Origin: an uncultured Gammaproteobacteria bacterium
GTDB lineage: Bacteria; Pseudomonadota; Gammaproteobacteria; Pseudomonadales; Litorivicinaceae
NCBI GenBank assembly: GCA_913062835.1
Contig: CAJXXD010000001.1
Coordinates: forward strand, 1-19,913
Length of the DNA stretch: 19,913 nucleotides
Reading direction: 5' to 3'
Positions within the stretch are counted from its first letter, which is position 1. Every line of letters starts with the position of its first letter. Of this stretch, positions 8,330 to 19,913 are shown piece after piece. Below the pieces are notes generated by a model. The model ran no database searches. It was not told the DNA's origin and was given only the letters and a program-made list of their open reading frames with translations. Made by a program: the position numbers and the translations under genes.

Positions 8330-9521
8330 ATCCCACCTTTTACAGAACACTTGAAGACCGGTTTCGTGGCGACACAGACACGCTTGAGCAGAAGTTTGCA
8401 GTCTATGAGCCTCTGCTTGAGAAGCTTGAAGTCTCTCAGGATCGGGTTGCGGTTGACCTGGGGTGCGGCCGAGGGGAGTGGCTAAAACGTCTGGAGGCTC
8501 GTGGCTGGTCGGTCGTGGGTGTTGAGATCAACGCCGAAATGTCGCGTGAAGCAAGTGATGCGGGTTTGACGGTCATCGACTCGGATCTCCTTGAGTTTTT
8601 GAAAAATCAGCCGTCCGATTCGATCGATTTATTGACAGCTTTTCATGTCATTGAACACATCCCAGTTGAAACCTTGATCGAACTCTTTTCTGAAGCGCAC
8701 CGTGTTCTGACATCTCAAGGATGCCTGATTTTTGAAACGCCCAATCCAGAGAATCTGCGCGTGGGTACGGATCTCTTTTACTTGGATCCAACCCACAACC
8801 GTCCGCTGTCACCTGAGTTTGTTCAATTTATCGCCCGCTATCAGGGGTTTAGGGTGGCTGAAGCGCTCAGGATTCACAGTCCACGCGCATATGAACCAGG
8901 CGCACTGCTGGGTCAGCAAGTGGAGACTTTTTTAAACTACGCGCCAGATTATGCGTGTATTGCCTCAAATAACCCTGAACTGGTTGCGATCGAGACATGG
9001 ATGGCAGGTGATACTGGACCCACGACCCCTCGATTTATCGCGATGGCCGATCAGTTACATCAGGAACTGAAGTCGGCCGATCATTGGTTGGCCACAGAAA
9101 ACCAGCAACTGACTGACCGTGTGAATCATCTGCAAGCACAGATTGATCACATGACCGATGCGCTGTGGCATACACGCCGTCGCTCAATCGGTTGGCGTTT
9201 GGCGACATGGCGTGACGCTGGCATAGAGTGGCTCAAGCAAAAACGTGCGCAGGTTGTGCGTGGAGGGCATGGCTTGGTTCGGGTACCGGTGGCCCGCTTG
9301 GCAAGTGCTGTTGTTCGGCGTCCGGGTCTGAAACGGGCGGCAGTCTGGTGTTTGAACCGCGTCCCTGTTGCAGCAAGGCTCGTTGGTCGTATTTTGGCAA
9401 CCGAGCGATCCCAGGTTGGGCACATTGGTATCGATGGCGTGAATTGGCGGGCTGAGTCACGGCAACTGACCAGTTCACGTGAACATTGTGTGTTTAAGCG
9501 CCTGGTGGGGGAATCGGATTG

Positions 9522-9522
<1 letters not shown>
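8320..9522 (+). CDS. SAM-dependent methyltransferase with coiled coil, candidate O-chain terminator
   Basis: The 400-residue protein has a class I methyltransferase fold (about 40-200): motif I VDLGCGRGEW (45-54), acidic strand-2 end VGVEIN (66-71), 'LLTAFHVIEHIPVETL' (104-119) and 'DPTHNRPLSPEF' (156-167). A coiled-coil segment follows (about 240-282, ATENQQLTDRVNHLQAQIDHM) and then a basic amphipathic tail (about 285-360) that could sit on the membrane. WbdD of E. coli O9a also pairs a methyltransferase with a coiled coil that sets chain length, but this protein shows no kinase domain. Chain capping is therefore inferred from its position right after wzt and its layout. It overlaps wzt by 10 bp and ends one base into the start codon of the next gene. 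Confidence 0.8.
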
Positions 9523-14142
<4,620 letters not shown>

Positions 14143-14143
<1 letters not shown>

Positions 14144-15006
14144 TGCGTGTGTGGATCTCGGGTGCGAGCGGGTTTACAGGCCGCGCACTGGTGCCGGCGT
14201 TACGCCATGCCGGCCATGAGGTTCACTGTTCACAAGTCGACTGTCGGAGTGCGTCCGATGTTGCGTGTGAGATTCAGGATGCCAGGCCGCAGGCAGTGAT
14301 TCATTTGGCTGCGATCAGCCATCCACAGCATACGCCCGTTGACGCGTTCTACGCCGTCAATGTGGTCGGAACTGATCATGTGCTGGCCGCGGCTCAGGCG
14401 CTGCCAGACATCCAACAGATCATTTTGGCCAGTTCGGCGACTGTGTATGGTCAGGCGGCTCAGTCGCATGCGGTACTCACCGAAGAGATCACGCCCGAGC
14501 CGAAGGGACATTACGCGCTGAGCAAATTTGCGATGGAGCAATTGGTGCATGCGTATCCGGACTTGCCCATTTTGATTTTACGACCCTTTAATTACACGGG
14601 CCCTGGTCAAACAGCTGACTTTTTGTTCGGCAAAGTGGTGGCGCATGTTGCGCGGTCTGATCCAAAACTTGAGCTTGGCAATTTGGCATTGGCGCGTGAT
14701 TTTAGCTGGCTTGATGACGTAGTGTCGGTTTACAGGGCGTGTGTGGAGTCCGAGACTCCATTGACAGGAATCTGTAATATCTGTTCAGGTCATGCACAAT
14801 CATTGGATGCGCTCGTCTCTGGTTTACTCGAGCGGGTCGGTCAAGACACGCTGCTGGCGTTTGACGCACACTTGCATCGAGGATCCGAGGTGCCTACGCT
14901 CCGAGGGGATCCGACGCGTTTGGCGTCACTGGTGGGTGTTACGCCGCGGCCCTTGAGCGTTGAGATGTTGGTTGACATGGTGCGCAAGGCGCAACACGGC
15001 GCGTGA
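14143..15006 (+). CDS. rmd: NAD-dependent sugar reductase, probable GDP-6-deoxy-D-lyxo-4-hexulose reductase (Rmd-like)
   Basis: The 287-residue extended SDR has GASGFTG (7-13) for nucleotide binding, 'VIHLAAISH' (52-60), catalytic Ser98 region (ASSATVYG, 96-103), Y124xxxK128 (HYALSKFA) and 'RPFNYTGPGQ' (147-156), a motif I associate with Rmd. Following Gmd it most likely reduces the 4-keto intermediate to GDP-D-rhamnose. It is shorter than GDP-fucose synthase and follows the Rmd pattern better. A talose-type reductase of the same family cannot be excluded. The ATG at 14143 shares its A with the gmd stop (TGATG). The open frame extends upstream into gmd but lacks any support there. Confidence 0.8.
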
Positions 15007-15034
15007 TGGAATGGATGAGGGTGCAGGACAGCAT

Positions 15035-16252
15035 ATGAATCAGGGAACGTTCAGCGCGCTTGGCGGTTCGATGCTTCGTATGGTGATTTATGTGATCGCC
15101 TTCACCTATTCACTGAGCGTCGTGGCCAATGCAGAGGCGGGAGTCGTCGCTTTTGCCCTGGGTGAGTCCTCAGTCTCTCGCGGTGAGACCATTTTTGTGG
15201 GTGATGTGGTTGAGACGGGTGATAACGGCCACGTGCACATCCGGTTTGTGGATGGCGCATTGGTCAGTGTGCGGCCCAACTCCAAGTTGCGAGTTGATGA
15301 ATACGCTTATTTCCCAGATCGACCCGATGAAAACCGAGTGCGATTCACGCTCGAGGCGGGTACTGTGCGTTCGGTGACGGGTGAGGCCGGGCGTGCCAAT
15401 AAGGATGCCTATCGCATGAATACGCCAATCTCAGCCATTGGTATTCGGGGAACCGACTACACCGTGTTCTCTGATGCGCAGAAGACCCGGGTATTCGTGC
15501 AGTCTGGAGGCGTGGGCATTGCGCCGCTGGATGAGGAATGTTCGGCCGAGGATGTCGGTGTCTGTCAATCATCGAAGTTGGTTGAGTTATTCGCAGGGGA
15601 TTCGCACGTCATTGAAATTTCGTTGCTGCGTCAGGGCTCGGGTACTCGGCAACGCCAGCAAATTCTAGGTGCGCCGACGGTCGCGCTCGACAGTGATTTC
15701 GAGCTGACGACGCTGAAGCTTGATAAATCGGTCGAAGTCTCGCGAAAGACCGATTTTGGTGAAGATTCGATTGGTTGGTCGCACTGGAGTAACTACCAAC
15801 AGGTACTGGGTGATTTGTTCAAGCCAACAGCTCCGTTCTTGGCCGATGACTGGCGTATTGTGTCGGCGAACTCGTTGTTTGGTTTGTTTATCAAACCGCA
15901 AACTCAAGAGATCCCGCGTGAAGGCTCAATTGATTACAGTCTTGATCGATACGAAGCCTATTTACTCAACGGGTCGCGGATTGAACAAGCATCGATTCAA
16001 GATGCCTCGCTCACGGTGGACTTCACGACCCGCGAATTCCAATTTGAGAGTCAGCTGTCAAATGCTTCAATCAGTGAAGTGCTCGATGTTCGTGGCGAAC
16101 TCACACCCGATGGGTTCCTCCGTGCGCTCTCACCGGATTATAAGGTGAATGGCGGGTTGACCGATGGTGGGGCCGGCGCGGGACTCTTATTTGAAAAATC
16201 CATTGATGCGAAAAACCGCTTCGTAGGTGCCAGTGGCTGGTCTCAAGATTAG
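15035..16252 (+). CDS. Secreted FecR-domain protein with C-terminal beta-rich domain
   Basis: The protein (405 residues) has a signal peptide (about 13-35, MLRMVIYVIAFTYSLSVVANAEA) and a FecR domain (about 43-150): 'GDVVETGDNGHVHIRFVDGALVSVRPNSKLRVDEYAY', 'LEAGTVRSVTG', 'MNTPISAIGIRGTDY'. There is no cytoplasmic anti-sigma segment and no sigma gene nearby, so it is not a classical FecR signal transducer. The C-terminal part (about 295-405) has 'SIQDASLTVDFTTREFQFESQLS', 'VRGELTPDGFLRAL' and 'VNGGLTDGGAGAGLLFEKSI', a rhythm like the small barrel domains of TbpB-type surface proteins (inference). Two cysteines lie in the middle (169 and 177). ATG 15035 is chosen for AGGA at 15025-15028; ATG 15011 and 15071 are alternatives. 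The gap after the Rmd-like gene is only 28 bp, and the end overlaps the cyclase gene by 26 bp. Confidence 0.8.
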   Translation: MNQGTFSALGGSMLRMVIYVIAFTYSLSVVANAEAGVVAFALGESSVSRGETIFVGDVVETGDNGHVHIRFVDGALVSVRPNSKLRVDEYAYFPDRPDENRVRFTLEAGTVRSVTGEAGRANKDAYRMNTPISAIGIRGTDYTVFSDAQKTRVFVQSGGVGIAPLDEECSAEDVGVCQSSKLVELFAGDSHVIEISLLRQGSGTRQRQQILGAPTVALDSDFELTTLKLDKSVEVSRKTDFGEDSIGWSHWSNYQQVLGDLFKPTAPFLADDWRIVSANSLFGLFIKPQTQEIPREGSIDYSLDRYEAYLLNGSRIEQASIQDASLTVDFTTREFQFESQLSNASISEVLDVRGELTPDGFLRALSPDYKVNGGLTDGGAGAGLLFEKSIDAKNRFVGASGWSQD

Positions 16253-17993
16253 GGGCATCGTCGCGATTGTCTGTGCGATCGTACTGTTGGTGGATTTCCA
16301 GGCTGCATCACGTGCCTGGTATGACCTCAAGGTCCAGTCACAGATTGCAGATTCAATGGAGTCGATGCGGGTCACTGTCATCGATATTGATGATCGAAGC
16401 TTGGCAGCTGTCGGACGCTGGCCTTGGAGTCGGGTTGAGTTGGCGGCCATGTTGTCACTGTTGCAATTGAATGCGCCTGCACTGATCGCAGTGGATTTAT
16501 TTTTTCCCGAGGCCAGTGGTGAGAGCGATGAGGCCTTTATTGAAGTGGTGCGAGAGCCAAACTACCTGTTGGCGGTGGCCTTTGATTTTCTCTCAGACCA
16601 ACAATCGGGGCTGATTCCGGAACCGGGCAGTGCGATCAACGGTCAGGCGCTTGCAAACGTGCGACCAGCCACGGGTTGGGTCGGGTTGTTTCCAGCACTG
16701 GCTGAACAGATCGACAGTGCGCAGGTTGGGCATGTCAATATTGTCGAGAGCGATGATGGTGTGGTCCGTCAATTGCCGGGCGCAGTCGCGGCCTCGAATG
16801 TTCGTATTGACAGCTTGCCTGCGCAAATTGTGAGACGGCTGAAGCCTGAATCACAGGAAAATGCGGCACTATCTGAAGTGGCTCCGATTCCCTATGTGTT
16901 TGACCCACGGACGGTGCAAACCGTATCAGCCATCGATGTTCTTGATGGATCTGTGCCGCCGTCGCTTTTGGAGGGGCAGGTATTGTTGGTGGGATCATCG
17001 GCGTCGGGGCTGGCTGATCGGGTGATGACGCCCATGGGGTTTGCCGTGCCTGGAGTTACCCTGCAAGCGCTCGTGGTGGATGCGTGGCTGGCTGATCGGG
17101 TGTGGCGTGATGCGCCCGGACTGTCTCAAGCAATGACCGTTCTCGCGTTCGCGTTGGCGGCTTTCTTGGTGTGGATTTTCCCGCGATTAACTGAAGCGCG
17201 TTGGCTGGCTATCCTGATTGGCGGATCGGTCGGCGTGTTAGCGATCAATTGGGTCGATTTGGTATGGCAATCTCGCGTGTGGGATCCGATGCCGCTGGTG
17301 TCGGTCATGTTGGTGGGTGCGGTGATGCTGGCTTATCAGTTATATCGCCTGCAGCGTGAGGCGGCCGCACGGGTGCGGGACATGTTTCAATCCTATGTGC
17401 CAGCCCGCGTGCTGGATACATTGTTGTCGGGTGATATTGCGCGTTTTGAGCGCGGGGAGCGCGCGACCGTGACGGTATTATTTGCAGATATCATCGGTTT
17501 TACCCGATTGGCAGAAGCATCGGATCCTGAAGATTTGACCCGCACCGTGCGTCATGTGTTAAACGTACTGACTGAAATCATCCTCGCCAATGGCGGCACA
17601 GTTGACAAATACATGGGAGATGCGGTCATGGCATTTTGGGGTGCGCCCTTAGCCGATTCAGAGCAAGAAACGCGTGCAGTGGCCTGTGCGCTGGCCATGC
17701 AAGAGGCGATGCGTGAACTACCGTATGGGTTGGAAGTCGGGATTGGCGTCAATACCGGTGAGGCGACGGTTGGCAACATGGGCTCAGATTTTCGGCATGC
17801 GTATTCGGTACTGGGTGACAGTGTCAACGTGGCGGCCCGACTGGAGAGTCAGACACGTCTCCTTGGGCAACGCATTTTGTTGGGTGAAGCCACTGCTCGG
17901 GGATGTGCACAGCCAACACATGCGCTTGGCCCAATTACAGTGAAAGGAAAACAGGAATGTATCGAAGTCTTTGGTTTACAGCCTGGCTCCTAA
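16227..17993 (+). CDS. CHASE2-domain class III nucleotide cyclase (probable adenylate cyclase)
   Basis: This 588-residue inner-membrane protein should make cAMP in response to an envelope signal. It has one N-terminal membrane span (about 8-26), a CHASE2 sensor domain in the periplasm (about 30-290, with VIDIDDRSLAAVGRWPWSR and LLEGQVLLVGSSASGLADR), three spans (about 302-318, 326-347, 354-375), and a cytoplasmic cyclase domain (about 410-588). Metal-binding Asp421 (FADIIGFT) and Asp465 (DKYMGDAVMAFWGAP) are present, as are Lys461, Asn534 and Arg538 (GDSVNVAARLES), so the site looks complete. Ser527 replaces the adenine-binding Asp, as in class IIIb enzymes, which usually have Thr there. Class IIIb enzymes are often bicarbonate-responsive. 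The start is GTG 16227 or GTG 16233; the latter is better placed after TAGG (16224-16227). It overlaps both neighbours. Confidence 0.9.
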   Translation: MPVAGLKIRGIVAIVCAIVLLVDFQAASRAWYDLKVQSQIADSMESMRVTVIDIDDRSLAAVGRWPWSRVELAAMLSLLQLNAPALIAVDLFFPEASGESDEAFIEVVREPNYLLAVAFDFLSDQQSGLIPEPGSAINGQALANVRPATGWVGLFPALAEQIDSAQVGHVNIVESDDGVVRQLPGAVAASNVRIDSLPAQIVRRLKPESQENAALSEVAPIPYVFDPRTVQTVSAIDVLDGSVPPSLLEGQVLLVGSSASGLADRVMTPMGFAVPGVTLQALVVDAWLADRVWRDAPGLSQAMTVLAFALAAFLVWIFPRLTEARWLAILIGGSVGVLAINWVDLVWQSRVWDPMPLVSVMLVGAVMLAYQLYRLQREAAARVRDMFQSYVPARVLDTLLSGDIARFERGERATVTVLFADIIGFTRLAEASDPEDLTRTVRHVLNVLTEIILANGGTVDKYMGDAVMAFWGAPLADSEQETRAVACALAMQEAMRELPYGLEVGIGVNTGEATVGNMGSDFRHAYSVLGDSVNVAARLESQTRLLGQRILLGEATARGCAQPTHALGPITVKGKQECIEVFGLQPGS

Positions 17994-19039
17994 TCGCTGC
18001 CGCCCCAGGTGTATCGGCGATGACGGCTGTGCAGGCACTTGAAACCGAGTTGATCGAGGAGGGCGAGTCACCCACGCTGTTGTTCGAGCTTGCCACCGCC
18101 TACGCCGATCTGAACGATGCAGAGACCGCCCGGCTTTATCTAGGGTATTTAAAGACCACATTTCCAACGTTTTTTAATGAGTCAGACGAGGCGATACGGC
18201 GTCTTGAAGCGCGCATCGAGTCGATCGAGCGGGCGGCTGCCTCGCGCATGGATTCAGCGATCTATCAGTGGTCGGCTGGTGTTGATTCAAATGCGAGTCA
18301 AGGCACGTCGCTGTCGCAATTGGACTTACAGCTTGCTAATGGCGAAAAGCTTGTCTTGGCTGTCAATGATGATTCGCGTGAGCAGCAAAGTGCCTATGTG
18401 GGCGCGAAAGCCATCGGTGTATGGACCCTGACACCGGATCTCAAGATGCGAGGTACGATTGAGCACCTGCGCTATACGGATTCTCAGGTTGCTTCAATCA
18501 CTCTCGGATCGCTTGAGCTGGCCTCAGAACATCAGAGTCTCGCGGTGTATGGGTTCGAACGCTTTGGTTCTCGGGTCGGGTTGGCCTACCGAGGGCAGGC
18601 TGAGCAACTTTTCTGGGGTGGGCAATTCGATTCAGACGACCGAAAGGTGTTTGCGGGTCTAACAGGTGACTTTGCGATTGAGTCTTCAGTGCCGGTCGGT
18701 TGGTCTGCCCAAATGTTTCAGCAACAGTCACATGGGCTCGCCGGTGGCTCGGATACGCGCCACGGATTGCAGCTGAGAGCGGGTGTATCTGTTGATTCAA
18801 TGGTGCTTGATTACAGTGTCGAGTACGGGCGAGACCAAGGGTTGTATGATCCGATTTTTTTTCCGGGCGTTCGCGACAGTTATGTGTGGCAGCGCCTAAA
18901 TGTGCTCATCCCGCTGGCTGCCTCTGTCGATCGTCGGATTGATTTGGTGACGGCCTACAACACCAAAGACCATGAGGTTTCGATTAACAGTTGGCAGGGG
19001 ATCGATTTTCGAATTGTATTTTCTGCTCCGCTTCAATGA
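17957..19039 (+). CDS. TPR-containing outer-membrane beta-barrel protein, SLAM/DUF560-like
   Basis: The 360-residue protein has a signal peptide (MYRSLWFTAWLLIAAAPGVSA) followed by a helical TPR-like part (about 23-95, LLFELATAYADLNDAETARLYL) and then alternating aromatic/polar strands to the end (about 100-360), the pattern of an outer-membrane barrel. The junction 'GVDSNASQGTS' resembles DUF560-type proteins. SLAM proteins share this TPR-plus-barrel layout and help surface proteins such as TbpB across the outer membrane, but they are usually longer (inference). ATG 17957 is chosen because AAAGGA (17944-17949) precedes it and a signal peptide follows; the open frame further upstream lies inside the cyclase gene. 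It overlaps the cyclase end by 37 bp. Unusually for a barrel, it does not end in Phe (FSAPLQ). Its 3' end overlaps the convergent regulator gene by 56 bp. Confidence 0.7.
   Translation: MYRSLWFTAWLLIAAAPGVSAMTAVQALETELIEEGESPTLLFELATAYADLNDAETARLYLGYLKTTFPTFFNESDEAIRRLEARIESIERAAASRMDSAIYQWSAGVDSNASQGTSLSQLDLQLANGEKLVLAVNDDSREQQSAYVGAKAIGVWTLTPDLKMRGTIEHLRYTDSQVASITLGSLELASEHQSLAVYGFERFGSRVGLAYRGQAEQLFWGGQFDSDDRKVFAGLTGDFAIESSVPVGWSAQMFQQQSHGLAGGSDTRHGLQLRAGVSVDSMVLDYSVEYGRDQGLYDPIFFPGVRDSYVWQRLNVLIPLAASVDRRIDLVTAYNTKDHEVSINSWQGIDFRIVFSAPLQ
18943..18967 (-). other. Inverted repeat downstream of the regulator stop
   Basis: TTTGGTG and CACCAAA form a perfect 7-bp stem around an 11-base loop, 17 bases past the regulator's stop on the minus strand. 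No T-run follows on that strand, so it is at best a weak terminator candidate. It lies inside the barrel gene. Confidence 0.25.
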
Positions 19040-19676
19040 TGAAGACCTTTTCACCATTTAACACGCCGAGCTGAATCACGCCCATTTGCTGGAGCTGCTT
19101 GAGGTTACGGGTAACGGTTTCCCGTGACAGATTCACCATTGAGGCGATGGTTTGATGGGTGGGCAGCTTGCCAATGATCTGCATGCCCTGGCGCGCGCCC
19201 AGAGAGCGGAGAAAATAGTACACGCGCCACTGACTTTTGACGCTCAACATCATGACTTTCTCATTGGTCGAGCGGAGTGCTTGAGCGAGGCGTCGCATGA
19301 TTTGACTGGCAAATTTCGGGTTGGTTTCAAGGAAGGTTCTTGCAATATTCTGTGGGATGCGGAGCACCCAAGACGGCTGCGACGCGATCACCGTGGCCGA
19401 GCTCGGAATGTCGTCAAGAATCGAGAGTTCACCCACAAAACTTTTTTCACCAATGAAAAGCAGGCCGCACTCCTGATCTTCGATATCGAAGGTTACAATT
19501 TTGAACTGGCCCTGGAGGATGATAAAGATCCCGTTGGATGGACTCCCTTGTTTGACGATCACCTCATTGGTGTCCACCTTGTGCGCACCCAACCACTCCC
19601 CGGCGGACTTCAATTGTTCATCCGACAGGGTTTGTAACAGCGGAAGTGATTTTAAAACGTCGATCGCGATTTGCAT
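18984..19676 (-). CDS. Crp/Fnr-family transcription regulator
   Basis: This 230-residue regulator has an N-terminal cyclic-nucleotide-binding-type beta-roll (about 15-120), a dimerisation helix (about 125-145) and a winged helix-turn-helix (about 165-215). The roll contains VGELSILDDIPSSATV (81-96). The usual Arg after the Pro (PRSATV type, Arg82 in E. coli Crp) is Ser92, so classic cAMP binding is doubtful. There are no clustered N-terminal cysteines, so it is not an Fe-S Fnr. The recognition helix is SRETVTR (184-190), nearly the same as SRETVGR of E. coli Crp, which reads TGTGA half-sites. A perfect TGTGA-N6-TCACA lies about 50 bp upstream of its start, suggesting self-regulation. It is convergent with the operon. 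No clear Shine-Dalgarno sequence precedes the ATG at 19676. Confidence 0.92.
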   Translation of the reverse strand: MQIAIDVLKSLPLLQTLSDEQLKSAGEWLGAHKVDTNEVIVKQGSPSNGIFIILQGQFKIVTFDIEDQECGLLFIGEKSFVGELSILDDIPSSATVIASQPSWVLRIPQNIARTFLETNPKFASQIMRRLAQALRSTNEKVMMLSVKSQWRVYYFLRSLGARQGMQIIGKLPTHQTIASMVNLSRETVTRNLKQLQQMGVIQLGVLNGEKVFIIEAEQKIQFENRSPANC

Positions 19677-19717
19677 GGGTCGGCCCGATAAAAACAGTTT
19701 TAATAAAATAGCAATTT
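19677..19717 (-). promoter_or_regulatory. Core promoter/leader region of the Crp/Fnr gene
   Basis: On the minus strand, the AT-rich stretch between the Crp-type site and the ATG offers -10-like TATTTT (19710-19705) and TATTAA (19705-19700). Spacing to any -35-like element in the operator is shorter than usual, so the start point is uncertain and the operator could serve for repression or activation. Confidence 0.35.
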
Positions 19718-19733
19718 TGTGACAAATATCACA
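19718..19733 (-). promoter_or_regulatory. Crp-type operator, second copy
   Basis: The minus strand reads TGTGATATTTGTCACA, identical to the site at 520-535, with two further shared A residues (to 19716). Its centre is about 50 bp from the regulator's ATG. It fits self-regulation by the Crp/Fnr protein and may also act on any gene transcribed rightward out of the window. Confidence 0.75.
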
Positions 19734-19913
19734 GCAATTCTGGGTGAGCTTTGTAATTATGCTCGTGGGAAAGAGCCTAGACGGTGATTTTTCTGGGAAG
19801 TCAGAAAGGCGATTGATGCTTTCAGGGTCACTGAAAATACCTGTAAGTCGTTGATTTTCAGCCTGCTGAACTGGCTCCCAAACGAAGTGTTCGGACGAAC
19901 GGATTCACACGAG
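19734..19913. other. Non-coding right edge
   Basis: I see no credible gene in these 180 bases. A -10-like TGTAAT (19752-19757) on the plus strand could belong to a rightward promoter using the nearby Crp-type site, but no matching -35 box is clear. CTGAAAAT (19831-19838) and ATTTTCAG (19854-19861) form an 8-bp stem with a 15-base loop, followed by a small AGCC/GGCT stem. This could be an untranslated leader of a gene outside the window. Confidence 0.4.

Noticed and set aside
15035..16252. Classical FecR anti-sigma transducer
   Set aside because: It has an N-terminal signal peptide instead of a cytoplasmic anti-sigma segment, and no FecI-type sigma factor or TonB receptor lies nearby.
19152..19637. 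161-codon plus-strand frame
   Set aside because: It is antisense to the Crp/Fnr gene, which has clear domains; no independent support.
18984..19676. Oxygen-sensing Fnr
   Set aside because: The N-terminus lacks the cysteine cluster for an Fe-S centre, and the recognition helix and nearby sites are Crp-type (TGTGA), not Fnr-type (TTGAT).

Overview
The window looks like a cell-envelope locus of a Gram-negative proteobacterium, most likely a gammaproteobacterium. The signs are a TolC-type outer-membrane channel, an O-antigen ABC exporter, a Gmd closely resembling my recollection of the Pseudomonas A-band enzyme, and a perfect TGTGA-N6-TCACA operator paired with a Crp-type recognition helix. The lineage is inferred from protein resemblance only. 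No tRNA, rRNA, insertion sequence or CRISPR array was seen.

Layout: (1) At the left edge is the 3' end of a gene for an RTX-like protein with a plausible type I secretion tail (1-462). (2) A promoter region (463-589) carries a perfect Crp-type site. (3) A run of 14 same-strand genes follows (590-19039), with gaps of at most about 36 bp and many 1-4 bp stop/start overlaps, so it may be one operon of about 18.4 kb. In order it encodes a DUF6447-like small protein; a complete type I secretion system (ABC exporter, HlyD-type adaptor, TolC-type channel); a GT4 glycosyltransferase; an O-antigen ABC exporter (Wzm, Wzt with a C-terminal glycan-binding-type domain); a SAM methyltransferase with a coiled coil; a protein with three glycosyltransferase domains; Gmd and an Rmd-like reductase (route to GDP-D-rhamnose); then a secreted FecR-domain protein, a CHASE2-class III nucleotide cyclase and a TPR/beta-barrel outer-membrane protein. 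(4) A Crp/Fnr-family regulator lies convergent on the minus strand (18984-19676), its end overlapping the barrel gene by 56 bp. (5) Upstream of it is a second Crp-type site sharing 18 identical bases with the first, then non-coding sequence to the window end.

How the parts may work together (inference): the left half exports a surface protein by type I secretion and the middle builds and exports a D-rhamnose-type O-polysaccharide, possibly capped by methylation. This recalls the Caulobacter rsaADE locus, where S-layer export genes sit next to O-antigen genes needed for S-layer attachment. The right end holds what could be a private signalling module: an envelope sensor cyclase between a FecR-domain protein and a TPR-barrel protein, beside a Crp-like regulator whose expected operator lies both at its own promoter and at the head of the operon. 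The regulator lacks the usual phosphate-binding arginine, so its ligand is an open question.
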